A DNA stretch of 64,000 nucleotides from Candidatus Zixiibacteriota bacterium (GCA_035574315.1 DATLYW010000048.1:310001-374000); one strand, 5' to 3'; shown: positions 16,942 through 25,508, counted from the stretch's first letter. Notes: generated from the letters alone by a model not told the origin. Numbers and translations: made by a program.

Positions 16942-17652
16942 ATGAGGTCAAAGGACGAGATCCGGCGCGATGTGTGGGGTCGCCTGGTGGAAAAGAAGGT
17001 TGCGCGCTTTCCCGGCGCCGAGGGACGAATCCCCAATTTCATCGGCGCCGAAGCGTGCGCCAGGCTCCTGGCGGAAACCCCTTATTGGAAGGCCGCCAGG
17101 GTCCTGAAAGTCAATCCCGACTCCCCGCAGCGCCCGGTGCGCCAGCGGGCGCTCACCGAGGGAAAGACCGTCTACATGGCGGTGCCGCGCCTGCAGAGCG
17201 ACCGGCCGTTCATCGAGCTCGACCCCGCGAGGCTCGAATGCACGCCGTTCGCCGCCTCGTCGATCGCCGGCGCGGCGCAGCACGGCCGGCCCGTCACGCT
17301 GGCCGAGGTGAAAAGGATCGACCTCGTGGTCTGCGGCTCGGTCGCGGTCAACCGCAAAGGCGCGCGCGTGGGCAAGGGGGGCGGATTCTCCGATCTCGAG
17401 TTCGCTCTCCTCACCGAGGAGCGTAAGATAGACAGGAGCACCGTCATCGTCACCACCGTCCACCCCCTGCAGATCCTCGACGAAGAGATCCCGATGACCG
17501 CGCACGACATCCCGATCGACGTCATCGTCGCCCCGGAAAAGATCATCGAGATAGAAACGCCTCTTCCCCGCCCCCGAGGCATCTACTGGAGCCACCTCCC
17601 CGCGGACAAGCTGGCCGAAATCCCGGTGCTCCGGGAGCGAAAGAAACGCTAG
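16942..17652 (+). CDS. 5-formyltetrahydrofolate cyclo-ligase (MTHFS)-like protein
   Basis: A 236-residue protein of the cyclo-ligase superfamily, in the distant group that includes MTHFSD-like proteins. It opens with KDEIRRDVWGRLVEK, has VLKVNPDSPQRPVRQRAL with basic residues for the polyphosphate and KTVYMAVPRL, then IDLVVCGSVAVNRKGARVGKGGGFSDLEF, which matches the glycine-rich phosphate loop. Canonical cyclo-ligases convert 5-formyl-THF to 5,10-methenyl-THF with ATP; whether this diverged one does so is not known. The start ATG has TGAGGAC just upstream. Confidence 0.8.
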   Translation: MRSKDEIRRDVWGRLVEKKVARFPGAEGRIPNFIGAEACARLLAETPYWKAARVLKVNPDSPQRPVRQRALTEGKTVYMAVPRLQSDRPFIELDPARLECTPFAASSIAGAAQHGRPVTLAEVKRIDLVVCGSVAVNRKGARVGKGGGFSDLEFALLTEERKIDRSTVIVTTVHPLQILDEEIPMTAHDIPIDVIVAPEKIIEIETPLPRPRGIYWSHLPADKLAEIPVLRERKKR

Positions 17653-17773
17653 TCGCCAACCGATCGCCGGCTCTGCTCGAGCGCGGACTATGAGGAACCG
17701 GGGAAGGAATCGGGATGGAGCTCCCGGGCCACGGCCGCGATCAACGATCCTCCGCACCGGTCAAGAGCCTCCC

Positions 17774-18098
17774 TTAGCGGTATTGGCCGGCCCAGAGTTC
17801 GTCAAGGAATTCGCGGTACGGAAGGATCGTAATGGATTCCAGGGTTCGCCGGCGCCGCGCCAGGCTCGCGCAGACGTATCGTTTCGGCTTTTTCTCCTCG
17901 GCCAGGGCGCGCTGCGGCTCGATATCCCGGATTCCCGTGCTCTCCTTCGCCTTCGCCCCCGCAGCGGTATGACCACCGATGATGAAATCGCCCTCGAATC
18001 CCGTGGCCGACCTCGGAGAGCAGTCGCCCGGCCTTGCCCCCGCGTTGAATCCGGTCCGGCGATGCCGTAGGATTGGTCCGCTTCGAGGTGAGCGCCAT
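17774..18098 (-). pseudogene. Small conserved-looking protein, apparently frameshifted
   Basis: Two overlapping minus-strand frames look coding. The downstream one reads GFEGDFIIGGHTAAGAKAK, then a charged stretch with RALAEEKKPKRYVCASLARR and ILPYREFLDELWAGQYR to a TAA at 17774. The upstream part, which supplies a plausible start (MALTSKRTNPTASPDR from the ATG at 18098), is in a different frame, joining near GTCGGCCACGGGATTCGAGG (about 18000). One indel would give a single protein of about 107 residues. Otherwise the downstream frame alone would need the ATG at 18109. I do not recognise the family. The start shares a CATG with the divergent efp start codon at 18097. Confidence 0.4.
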
Positions 18099-18657
18099 GA
18101 TCGTGGCATCGGACGTGCGCAGCGGTCTGGTAATACAGCTCGATCGGGACCTCTACAAGGTCGAAGCCGCCCGACTTCACAAGGGCGGCGGCCAGGCGGG
18201 GGCGACCGTTCACCTCACGCTCCGGAATCTCCGGACCGGCAACGTCACCGAGCGGCGGCTGCGCCCCACCGAAAAGCTCGAGGACGTCGTCCTCGAGCGC
18301 CTGACCGCCGAGTACCTCTACGAGGATACGGAGCGCTGCTATTTCATGGACGTCGAAAGCTACGAGCAGCTCGAAGTGCCGAAGCGGATGCTCGGCGACC
18401 GTCTCGCTTTCCTCCAGCCCAACATGAGGATCGACATGGAGCTGCTCGAAGGGCGTCCCGTCGACGTGCTCTTCCCCGCCACCGTCGATCTCAAGGTTGC
18501 CTCCACCGGCCCGGGCGTGCACGAATCCGAGGCGACCTACAAGCCCGCCGTGCTGGAAAACGGCATCGAGATCCTCGTGCCGCAGTTCATCAAGACCGGG
18601 GACACGGTGCGGGTGGACGTGCAGACCCGCAAGTACGTGGAGCGGGTCAAAGCCTGA
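18097..18657 (+). CDS. efp: Elongation factor P family protein, non-lysine loop variant
   Basis: A 186-residue three-domain EF-P fold: DVRSGLVIQLDRDLYKVEAA in the KOW-like domain I, domain II with LRTGNVTERRL and YMFMD-like RCYFMDVESYEQ, and the OB-fold domain III with KVASTGPGVHESEATYKPAVLENG and TGDTVRVDVQTRKYVERV. The loop carrying the modified lysine in EF-P (VKPGKGQAF in E. coli) reads HKGGGQAGAT here, with Gln or Gly at the Lys34 position. It may be an EfpL/YeiP-type paralogue. It relieves ribosome stalling by family role. The ATG at 18097 has GAGGTGAG upstream. Confidence 0.85.
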   Translation: MIVASDVRSGLVIQLDRDLYKVEAARLHKGGGQAGATVHLTLRNLRTGNVTERRLRPTEKLEDVVLERLTAEYLYEDTERCYFMDVESYEQLEVPKRMLGDRLAFLQPNMRIDMELLEGRPVDVLFPATVDLKVASTGPGVHESEATYKPAVLENGIEILVPQFIKTGDTVRVDVQTRKYVERVKA

Positions 18658-18660
18658 GCC

Positions 18661-19497
18661 TCACTTCTTCCGAGTTCCGCCGGTACGCGCTTCGGCCCTG
18701 TCGATAAAGTCTTTCAGCGACGCCAAGTATGCCTCGCCTCCGGTGACGTAGGCGTCGTTGTGCCGCGAGCCCCGGATGGCGTGGAAGGTCTTGGGCTCGG
18801 GCGCGGCTTCGAACACCCTTCGCCCCTGCGCGAACGGCACGACCTCGTCGAGCTCCCCGTGCAGGACCAGAACCGGCGCGCGGACCTCCCGGATGCGGCG
18901 CACGGTTTCGTAACGGGTGCGGAGCAGAGAGCCGATCGGGAGGAGCGGCAGCGCGGCCTCGGCCATGTCGCGGATCGACGTGAAGGGAGCTTCCAGGATC
19001 AGCGCCATGCACGATTCGCGCGCAGCGAGCTCCGTCGCCACGGCGGCCCCGAGCGACTGCCCGAAAAAGACGATCCGCTCGGGATCGACCTCCATGCGCG
19101 AGCGCAGATGCCCGAGAGCCGCGGCGGCGTCCCTGTAGGTGCCCTCTTCCGAGGGGCTTCCCTCGCTTCTTCCGTACCCGCGATAATCGAAAATGAAGAT
19201 ATGGGTCCGGATCCGGTCGTGCAGGAGCTTGAGCTGCTCCGAGCGATGGCCGATGTTGCCCGCGTTGCCGTGAAACCAGAGCAGCGTGACGGAGGCGCGC
19301 GGGTAGGGCGCAAACCAGCCGTTCAGCGTAAGACCATCCTCGGTCCTGAAGTAGACGTCCTCGAATGAGACGCCGTATCGGGACGGCGTTTCGGAGATCT
19401 CGGCGTAGGGAAAGAAGATAAAGCGCTCTTCCAGGGAACACCCCAAGGCGGCGAGCGCGACCAGGCCTGCAGCGGCGATTTCGACGCCCCGGCGCAT
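18661..19497 (-). CDS. Lipoprotein alpha/beta hydrolase, Bem46/ABHD type
   Basis: A 278-residue serine hydrolase with an N-terminal lipobox (AGLVALAALGC, Cys at about 20) so it is probably membrane-anchored. The body has the WFHGNAGNIGHR oxyanion loop, the DYRGYGRSEGSPSEEG segment, the nucleophile elbow FFGQSLGAAVA, a late acid (VLHGELDEVVPF) and the histidine GSRHND. This is the Bem46/ABHD13 pattern. It is convergent with efp, three bases apart. The substrate is unknown. Confidence 0.87.
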   Translation of the reverse strand: MRRGVEIAAAGLVALAALGCSLEERFIFFPYAEISETPSRYGVSFEDVYFRTEDGLTLNGWFAPYPRASVTLLWFHGNAGNIGHRSEQLKLLHDRIRTHIFIFDYRGYGRSEGSPSEEGTYRDAAAALGHLRSRMEVDPERIVFFGQSLGAAVATELAARESCMALILEAPFTSIRDMAEAALPLLPIGSLLRTRYETVRRIREVRAPVLVLHGELDEVVPFAQGRRVFEAAPEPKTFHAIRGSRHNDAYVTGGEAYLASLKDFIDRAEARTGGTRKK

Positions 19498-19622
19498 GCG
19501 GCGCCACCATATCAGAGCCCGGCGCTTTGTTTAAGGAATTGCAATGGCGTGTTTCCGCGAATGGACATCTGCCGCCGGCTGGGACAAGGACAGCGTGAAC
19601 GGCACAACCTGGAAAGGAGCGA

Positions 19623-19802
19623 TTGTGTTACTCGCCGGCCGCGCTCGACGCCGGCAATCTCAATCTCCCGGGCATCGAGGCCGTGATGTTCGGTCCCGGA
19701 GACCTGAGCCTCGCGCACACCGACTGCGACCTCGTCGCGATGGAGGAGGTTCGCGCGGCCGCGAAAATCCGTGCCGCTGCGGTGCTCCGGCTCTTCGCTT
19801 GA
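19623..19802 (+). pseudogene. Remnant of an M20-family peptidase/deacetylase C-terminus
   Basis: One frame reads CYSPAALDAGNLNLPGIEAV, then MFGPGDLSLAHTDCDLV, AMEEVRAAAKIRAAAVLRLFA and a stop at 19802. The FGPGD...AHT pattern is the end of ArgE/DapE-type M20 metallopeptidases, where the His of AHT helps bind the substrate carboxylate. Nothing before it matches the rest of the family, so this is a decayed fragment. A TTG with a nearby GGAG exists at 19623, but that is probably chance. Confidence 0.55.
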
Positions 19803-19828
19803 TCCTTCCGTCTCCGGGAGCGCGGCCT

Positions 19829-20704
19829 TCAGGCGTTTCGCTGAACGAACGAGCGCAGCATCTCGTTGAACTCCGCGGGGTGCTCGCGATAGCAGAAATG
19901 GCCGGCGCGATTGAAGATGTACATACGCGAATCGGGCGTGCTGCGCGCGATCAGGTCAAACAGGGCATAGCCCTGATCGATGGTCGCCGTCGGGTCCTGA
20001 TAGCTCCAGGCGAGCAGCGTCGGCCTGCCGAAGCCGCGGTCGCGGATGATTCCGAGGGTCTCGTCTTTCTGCCGCGCGAGATGCGGCAGGAAACGGGTGA
20101 CCCGCAGCCCGGCCTCCTCCATTCTGGCGACCGCCTCGCGGTACTTCGGCAGCGCCGCCACTCGCACCATGGCGTCCAGCCACTCCTCCGTGATGTGCTC
20201 GCAGGCAAAGGAATAGCGCTGCAGCACCCAGCGCTGGCTTTCCCGGCTGAGGCGCGGCAGCGGCGGGTTGGCCATCACGGTTTCGTTCTTGCTAATGCCC
20301 GGAGCCAGGGTGTTGGTGTCGACCAGGATACAGGTCCTGAACAGCTCGGGGTGCTCGATCGTCAAGCGGGCGACGAGGTAGGCGCCGCGTGAATGGCCGA
20401 CCGGATGGATCTCGTTCAGGCCCAAGGCCTTGAGAAAGCCGTAAGCGTGCTCGACCACGGCTGCCATGGTGTAATCCTCGTCGCGTCTCGGATTGTCCGT
20501 CCACCCCTGGCCGATCTTGTCGAAGGCGAAGACGTGAAACCACCGCGCCAGACCGTCGAAATTCAAGCCCCAATCCTCGGCGCAGTCGGCGGCGTCGTGC
20601 GATCCGAAATGGCCGCCGTGAAACAGAACCACGACGGGACCACTACCCTTCTCGAAATAACGGGTCCTGATCCCCCCGACGTCGATGTACTTTTCGCCGG
20701 TCAT
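19829..20704 (-). CDS. Alpha/beta hydrolase
   Basis: A 291-residue alpha/beta-fold hydrolase without signal peptide. Landmarks are VVVLFHGGHFGSHDAA (oxyanion strand and loop), FAFDKIGQGWTDNP, the nucleophile elbow PVGHSRGAYLVA and the catalytic histidine FNRAGHFCYREHP. Haloalkane dehalogenases, epoxide hydrolases and C-C hydrolases share this layout, so the reaction is open. The ATG at 20704 has GGAGGGAG upstream and gives an N-terminus MTGEKYIDVGG typical of the fold; longer frames upstream are not needed. It has its own promoter at 20752-20781. Confidence 0.87.
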   Translation of the reverse strand: MTGEKYIDVGGIRTRYFEKGSGPVVVLFHGGHFGSHDAADCAEDWGLNFDGLARWFHVFAFDKIGQGWTDNPRRDEDYTMAAVVEHAYGFLKALGLNEIHPVGHSRGAYLVARLTIEHPELFRTCILVDTNTLAPGISKNETVMANPPLPRLSRESQRWVLQRYSFACEHITEEWLDAMVRVAALPKYREAVARMEEAGLRVTRFLPHLARQKDETLGIIRDRGFGRPTLLAWSYQDPTATIDQGYALFDLIARSTPDSRMYIFNRAGHFCYREHPAEFNEMLRSFVQRNA

Positions 20705-20751
20705 GACGGCTCCCTCCGATCCGCTCTGCGCACGGACTCCGGCAACGCCTG

Positions 20752-20781
20752 AAACTACGAGAAAAGCGGTTCTCGTGTCAA
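20752..20781 (-). promoter_or_regulatory. Sigma70-type promoter for the alpha/beta hydrolase
   Basis: Minus strand TTGACA (20781-20776), 18-base spacer, TAGTTT (20757-20752), about 48 bases upstream of the ATG at 20704. Confidence 0.5.
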
Positions 20782-20849
20782 ACTCGAACGGGAGAAGTCT
20801 GGCGCGGTCTTCCGCTGCGGGCGTCCACCGCATAAAATGGAGAGCTGGA

Positions 20850-21299
20850 ATGAGCCCGGTGAAGCTGACCTCGAAGTTTTGCCTCTGTGCCATGGGCCTG
20901 CTGCTCTCCGCTTGTGCCGCCGGCCAGCGGCCGGTCCTCTATCCCGACGCTCAGCTCAAGCGCGCCGGAACCGCCGCCGCAGAGGCGGAGATCGACGATT
21001 GCATGCGTCGCGCGGAAGAATACCTGGGGAGAGAGCGCGGCGGCGGGCCCCTGGAGCGCGCCGGCTCGGAGGCGGCCGCCGGAGCCGCAGTGGGCGCGGC
21101 GGGCGGCGCGGCAGGAGGGGCGGTATTGGGGAGGGCGGGCGCCGGTGCGGCGGCCGGTGCCGCCGGCGGCGGCGCGGCGGGGGCGACGCGCGCTCTCGTC
21201 CGCGAAGCGTTTCGCAAGCGCTCGCCCAGCCCCGCCTACAGGAACTTCGTCGACCGCTGCCTGCGCGAAAAAGGCTACGACCCGATCGGATGGCAATAG
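20850..21299 (+). CDS. Glycine-zipper lipoprotein, unknown function
   Basis: A 149-residue lipoprotein: signal and lipobox at about residues 1-21 (LLLSAC), a polar stretch with a cysteine (EIDDCMRRAEEYLG), a long Ala/Gly zipper (about residues 74-115), and a C-terminal DRCLREKGYDPIGWQ with a second cysteine. Glycine zippers of this length usually form membrane-inserted helices. The ATG at 20850 has GGAGAG eight bases upstream. The CxxxLGxRGYxPxGW-like ending is often seen in small glycine-zipper lipoproteins. Function unknown. Confidence 0.7.
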   Translation: MSPVKLTSKFCLCAMGLLLSACAAGQRPVLYPDAQLKRAGTAAAEAEIDDCMRRAEEYLGRERGGGPLERAGSEAAAGAAVGAAGGAAGGAVLGRAGAGAAAGAAGGGAAGATRALVREAFRKRSPSPAYRNFVDRCLREKGYDPIGWQ

Positions 21300-21438
21300 A
21301 TCGCCTTCGGCGGTCGTAGAGAACGCAAGACGCCGGACGCCGGGCTCAGGACCGATTTTCGCTCGAGGTGCGCGATCCGCGAGTTGAACCCCCGCAGGAT
21401 ATATGTTACGTGAATCCATCCCCGAGGAAGAGCCGGTC

Positions 21439-21816
21439 ATGCAGAAAATCGATTTCGAAAAGGGCGGCGGCCTGGTGCCGGTGATCGTCCAGGACTATCG
21501 CTCGCGCGAGGTCCTCATGTTCGCCTACATGAACAGGCAGGCATGGGAAAAAACGAAAAAGACCGGCAAGGCCCACTACTACAGCCGCTCCCGCAAATCG
21601 CTGTGGCTTAAAGGAGAAGAGTCCGGCCATTTTCAGAAGGTCATGGGCGTCTACCTCGATTGCGACAACGACACCCTGCTCCTGCGCGTGCGGCAGGTGG
21701 GCGGGGCCGCGTGCCACGAAGGCTACCGGAGTTGTTTCTTCCGCAAAATGGTCGACGGCGGCTGGAAAACCGCCGCCCGGCGGGTGTTCGACCCCAAGGA
21801 GGTCTACAAGAAGTGA
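21439..21816 (+). CDS. hisI: Phosphoribosyl-AMP cyclohydrolase
   Basis: A 125-residue single-domain HisI. It shows [20 protein letters not shown] (about 12-31), the tryptophan/serine motif [20 protein letters not shown] (about 53-72), the zinc/magnesium aspartate loop [10 protein letters not shown] and the second zinc cysteines [11 protein letters not shown]. It opens the ring of phosphoribosyl-AMP in histidine synthesis. There is no HisE domain. The ATG at 21439 has GGAAGAG upstream; a farther ATG at 21403 is possible. The stop overlaps the hisG start. Confidence 0.95.
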   Translation: MQKIDFEKGGGLVPVIVQDYRSREVLMFAYMNRQAWEKTKKTGKAHYYSRSRKSLWLKGEESGHFQKVMGVYLDCDNDTLLLRVRQVGGAACHEGYRSCFFRKMVDGGWKTAARRVFDPKEVYKK

Positions 21817-22703
21817 AGGAGCTGAAGCTGGGGATCCCGAAAGGGAGCCTCGAGGAGATGACCATCGAGCTTTTCAAGAAGTCGGGATGGAAAATCTCCA
21901 CGACCCATCGCAGCTACTTTCCTTCGGTCGACGATCCCACTCTGCGCTGCAGCCTGGCGCGGCCGCAGGAGATGTCGCGCTACGTCGAGGCCGGCACCCT
22001 GGACTGCGGCATCACCGGGCGCGACTGGACGATGGAAAACGCCTCCGACGTCCGGGTAGTCTGCGAGATGGTCTATTCCAAGACGAGCTTCCGCCCGACC
22101 CGCTGGGTGCTGGCGGTACCGCACGATTCCCCGGTCAAGGCGATCGAGGACCTGCGCGGCAGGCGGATCGCCACCGAGATGGTCAACTTCACCAAGCGCT
22201 ATTTCGCCGAGAGGAACATCCCGGTCGATGTGGAGTTCTCCTGGGGCGCCACCGAAGCCAAGGCGGCGGAAGGACTCGTCGACGCGATCGTCGAGGTAAC
22301 CGAGACCGGAAGCACCATCCGGGCGCACGGGCTGCGCATCGTCGCGGAGCTGATGGAGTCCTGCCCCCAGCTCATCGCCAACAAGCGCTCGTGGGAGGAT
22401 CCGTGGAAGCGGGAGAAGATCGAGCAGATCCGGCTGCTGCTGCAGGGCGCGCTTTCGGCCGAGAACCGCGTGGGGCTGAAGCTCAACGTCGCCGAGCCGG
22501 ACCTGGAGAAGGTCGTTCAGCTCATCCCGAGCATCACCGCGCCGACCATCGCCACGCTATACCCCACGGCCGCCCTGAAGGGTGTCAAATGGTTCTCGAT
22601 CGAGAGCGTGATCGCCGAAGAGGTGGTGCGCGACCTGATTCCGCGCCTGATCCAGAACGGCGCGGTGGGAATCATCGAATACCCGCTGAACAAGGTGATC
22701 TGA
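21813..22703 (+). CDS. hisG: ATP phosphoribosyltransferase, long form
   Basis: A 296-residue HisG with the regulatory C-terminal domain. Motifs are [36 protein letters not shown], the PRPP-binding [17 protein letters not shown], and the C-terminal ACT-like part ([20 protein letters not shown] to [12 protein letters not shown]). It transfers phosphoribose to ATP, the first step of histidine synthesis. Start GTG at 21813 overlaps the hisI stop (GTGA); AAGGAGG lies upstream within hisI. The long form is independent of HisZ. Confidence 0.95.
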   Translation: MKELKLGIPKGSLEEMTIELFKKSGWKISTTHRSYFPSVDDPTLRCSLARPQEMSRYVEAGTLDCGITGRDWTMENASDVRVVCEMVYSKTSFRPTRWVLAVPHDSPVKAIEDLRGRRIATEMVNFTKRYFAERNIPVDVEFSWGATEAKAAEGLVDAIVEVTETGSTIRAHGLRIVAELMESCPQLIANKRSWEDPWKREKIEQIRLLLQGALSAENRVGLKLNVAEPDLEKVVQLIPSITAPTIATLYPTAALKGVKWFSIESVIAEEVVRDLIPRLIQNGAVGIIEYPLNKVI

Positions 22704-22734
22704 AGTCGCGGCCATTCCGCGCCGCGCTCGCCGG

Positions 22735-24108
22735 CTAACCCGCCTGAGCGCTCCGGGCGTCCGCCCCGCTTCGCCCCTCGCGCCACAGGAAGAAGTCCTT
22801 GGCGATGTCCGGAAACAGCGCGTAGGAGATCACGTCCTCCTCGCTCCGGGCAAGGCTGCCGATCTCGGCGCGCGCGGCCTCGAGGCCGGGCTTGAGCAGG
22901 TCCGCCGGCCGGCAGGTGATCGGCTGTTTCTTGCCGAGGACCTTGCGTTTGACCTCCTCGCTGATGGGTCCGGGAGGCTCGCCGTAAAGCCCCATCACGT
23001 AGTTCTTGGTTTCCTGGGCGACCACCGAGTAGCGCTTTCCCGTCATCACGTTGAGCGCCGCCTGTGAGCCGACGATCTGGCTCGTGGGCGTCACCAGCGG
23101 CGGGTAGCCCAGGTCCTTGCGCACGTGGGGCATCTCGGCGAGCACGGCTTCGAGACGGTCCTCGGCCTTCTGCTGCCTCAATTGCGCCACCAGGTTGGAA
23201 AGCATCCCTCCGGGAATCTGCGAGATCAGGATGTCGGTCTTGACCTGGTTGTTGACCTGGCTCTCGAACTCAGCGTACTTCCGCCTCACGCCGTAGAAGT
23301 AGTCGGCGATCTCGGCGAGCCTCGCGAGATCGAGACCCGTGTCGTGCGGGGTTCCCGCGAGCGCGGCGACGACCGCTTCGGTCGCCGGCTGCGAGGTCCC
23401 GTTGGAAAGGGGCGAGAGCGCCGTGTCGAGGATGTCGGCTCCCGCCTCGACCGCCATGATGTAGCTCATCGGCGCCAGCCCCGCCGTGCAGTGCGAATGG
23501 AGGTGAAGGGGCAGAGGAATCCTCGACTTGATCTTCTTCACCAGCTCGTAGGCCACATAGGGCGCGAGCATGCCGGCCATGTCCTTCACGCAGATGATCT
23601 GCACGCCGAGCTCCGCGAGCTTCTCGGCGACGCGCAGGAAGTAGTCGACGGAGTGCACCGGACTGATCGTGTAGCAGATCGCCCCCTCGACGGTCTTTCC
23701 GGTCTTGAGCGCGGCCTCGATCGCGGTTTTCATGTTGCGCACGTCGTTCATCGCGTCGAAGACGCGGAAGACGTCGATGCCGAGCTCGGCCGCCCGGCGG
23801 ATGAACGCCTCGACGACGTCGTCGGGATAGTTGCGGTAGCCGACAACGTTCTGGCCCCGCACGAGCATCTGGAAGCGGCTCTTGGGCATCGCCGCCCGCA
23901 GCTTGCGCAGGCGCTCCCAGGGGCACTCCTTCAGATAGCGCAGGGCGGCGTCGAAGGTGGCGCCGCCCCAGGTCTCCAGCGACCAGTACCCGACGGCGTC
24001 CAGCTTCTCCGCGATGGGCAGCATGTCCTCGGTGCGCATCCGCGTCGCCAGCAGCGACTGATGGGCATCGCGCAGGATGGTTTCCGTCAGCTCGACTTTT
24101 TGACTCAT
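22735..24108 (-). CDS. Biotin-dependent carboxyltransferase subunit (PycB/OadA type, no biotin domain)
   Basis: A 457-residue DRE-TIM carboxyltransferase domain. The start LTETILRDAHQSLLATRMRT (about 7-26) holds the metal aspartate and substrate arginine; WGGATFDAALRYLKECPWERL follows, then the catalytic lysine strand IICVKDMAGML and the metal-binding LHLHSHCTAGL. The PYC_OADA C-terminal part (QIPGGMLSNL) is present. The usual biotinyl domain with its AMKM lysine is absent, so a separate carrier is needed, as in 5S or PycB systems. Family members carboxylate pyruvate or decarboxylate oxaloacetate, or transfer from methylmalonyl-CoA. Its neighbours upstream, a ferredoxin and membrane TPR protein, are unusual partners. 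Confidence 0.85.
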   Translation of the reverse strand: MSQKVELTETILRDAHQSLLATRMRTEDMLPIAEKLDAVGYWSLETWGGATFDAALRYLKECPWERLRKLRAAMPKSRFQMLVRGQNVVGYRNYPDDVVEAFIRRAAELGIDVFRVFDAMNDVRNMKTAIEAALKTGKTVEGAICYTISPVHSVDYFLRVAEKLAELGVQIICVKDMAGMLAPYVAYELVKKIKSRIPLPLHLHSHCTAGLAPMSYIMAVEAGADILDTALSPLSNGTSQPATEAVVAALAGTPHDTGLDLARLAEIADYFYGVRRKYAEFESQVNNQVKTDILISQIPGGMLSNLVAQLRQQKAEDRLEAVLAEMPHVRKDLGYPPLVTPTSQIVGSQAALNVMTGKRYSVVAQETKNYVMGLYGEPPGPISEEVKRKVLGKKQPITCRPADLLKPGLEAARAEIGSLARSEEDVISYALFPDIAKDFFLWREGRSGADARSAQAG

Positions 24109-24133
24109 AAGGACTCCGTCTTCCGTAGGTCGT

Positions 24134-24682
24134 TCACTCGTAAAGCTCGGCCTGCTTCTCCTCCAGCCGCTCCTTCTCCTCCCGGTCGATCACGTAGACT
24201 CCGTTCACCAGCCTGATTTTGCTCTTGTCGTAGAAATACTGCGAGCGCTGGAGCCCTTCCTCGTACTCGTACATCTTGATCGCGTCCCAGGGGCAGATCT
24301 TCTTGTCCAGCCGATCCTCGGACTCGGTGCCGATCAACTGCAGCTGGAACTTCTTGGGGGCCGCCTCCGGGGCGACGGGCCGGCGCTCGGCATCGTAAAA
24401 CCTCCCGGCATACTCGTAGAAGATCTCGCCGGTCTCCTTGTGCTGGTGGATCTTGGTGAGATCGTCGCTGTAGCACATCTGGCAGCCGATGCACTTGTCG
24501 TTGTCCACGAAAACCCGGTACGGCTTGAGCCCGCCGCCCGGCATCTCCTCGTAGAGCAGGTTGATGCAGCCGTCCACCGGACAATGTGCCTCGCACAGGG
24601 GGGAGCCGGCGCAGCTCGAGCAGTTCTCGTCCATCACCGCAAGAAGCGCCGTGCCCTTGCGTTTTTTCTCGGCCTCAGCCAT
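24134..24682 (-). CDS. Ferredoxin-type two-cluster Fe-S protein with split second motif
   Basis: A 182-residue soluble protein with about nine cysteines. One motif is Cys21, Cys24, Cys30, Cys34-Pro; the other is Cys64-x2-Cys67-x2-Cys70 with its Cys-Pro partner far away at Cys130. Between them is a 59-residue insert with acidic and basic turns. This resembles 8Fe ferredoxins in which each Cys-Pro binds the other cluster. The N-terminus (MAEAEKKRKG) overlaps the end of the TPR gene by eight bases. It probably carries electrons for a nearby membrane-linked enzyme. The partner cannot be named. Confidence 0.78.
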   Translation of the reverse strand: MAEAEKKRKGTALLAVMDENCSSCAGSPLCEAHCPVDGCINLLYEEMPGGGLKPYRVFVDNDKCIGCQMCYSDDLTKIHQHKETGEIFYEYAGRFYDAERRPVAPEAAPKKFQLQLIGTESEDRLDKKICPWDAIKMYEYEEGLQRSQYFYDKSKIRLVNGVYVIDREEKERLEEKQAELYE

Positions 24683-25508
24683 GCGAAACGTCCCTCGCTT
24701 TCCGCACCCGACCGGCGAGATACCAGCCGATCGCGATCAATAGGAGAACCCAGTAGAAGCGAATCAGCCCGAGCCTGCCCCACTGCAGCCAGAAGACGAA
24801 GTTCGGCGACTGCGAGATCAGGCTTTGCAGCACCGCCTGGGCGCCGGCGTAATCGCGGGTCTTTTCGAGAACCTGGGCGAGCCCCTGGAGCGCCCCCGGA
24901 TCCTTCGGTCTCAGCCCGAGCGCGCGGTCGAAATCGGCTCGCGCTTCGGCCCAGCGCTCCTGCTCGATGAAAACCCAGCCGCGGTTGGCGAGCGCGGCGG
25001 CGTCGTCCGGACGTCGCTTCAACGCTTCGTTGTAATTGGCCAGCGCCCGCCCCAGCTCGCCCTTCTTCTTGTACGCGGCCCCCAGATTGACGTAGGCGTC
25101 GGGTGCGTCCGGCCGCAGCTCGATCACCCTGGAGTACTCCCGGATGGCTCCATCGGCGTTCCCCCGGACCTCGAGCTCGATCCAGCCGAGAAGCGTGCGC
25201 GCCTGAACGTGGTCGCGGTCGGCGGCGAGCGCCCGCCGGAGCGCTCTTTCCGCTTCCGACGCATCTCGCAGCCTGAGCGCGGCCAGCGCCAGAAGAAAAT
25301 GGAGGTCGGGCTCGTCGGGGTAACCGGCGAGCAGCCGCTGAAAGGCGGCTTTCGCCTCGGACACCCTCCCCTCAGCCAGATATTTTCGCCCCAGGGCCCA
25401 CGCCTCTTCCTTCTCGACGGCGCCTTGGGGGCCGGCGGCAAGCGGTGCTCCCGTTGCCACAAGGAGGGCGAGAGCAGCCAGCCAGCCTCTGAGCGCGGCT
25501 ATTTCCAC
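24675..25508 (-). CDS. Membrane-anchored TPR protein
   Basis: A 277-residue protein. It starts at a GTG (25508) inside the end of the small-membrane-protein gene, with AAGGAA upstream. It has an N-terminal hydrophobic leader (about 4-25), then about five TPR repeats between residues 35 and 225 (for example DHVQARTLLGWIELEV and PDAYVNLGAAYKKKGELG), and a C-terminal membrane helix (FYWVLLLIAIGWYLAG) followed by basic residues. It is probably exposed to the periplasm and scaffolds other proteins. Its position between a one-helix membrane protein and a ferredoxin hints at a membrane complex, which is inference. Confidence 0.8.
   Translation of the reverse strand: MEIAALRGWLAALALLVATGAPLAAGPQGAVEKEEAWALGRKYLAEGRVSEAKAAFQRLLAGYPDEPDLHFLLALAALRLRDASEAERALRRALAADRDHVQARTLLGWIELEVRGNADGAIREYSRVIELRPDAPDAYVNLGAAYKKKGELGRALANYNEALKRRPDDAAALANRGWVFIEQERWAEARADFDRALGLRPKDPGALQGLAQVLEKTRDYAGAQAVLQSLISQSPNFVFWLQWGRLGLIRFYWVLLLIAIGWYLAGRVRKARDVSHG

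Noticed and set aside
17690..18070. Plus-strand frame between the MTHFS-like and efp genes
   Set aside because: Arginine/proline-rich with no motifs; the minus strand here looks more protein-like.
20951..21217. Ala/Pro-rich minus-strand frame
   Set aside because: Antisense of the glycine/alanine zipper lipoprotein; low-complexity only.
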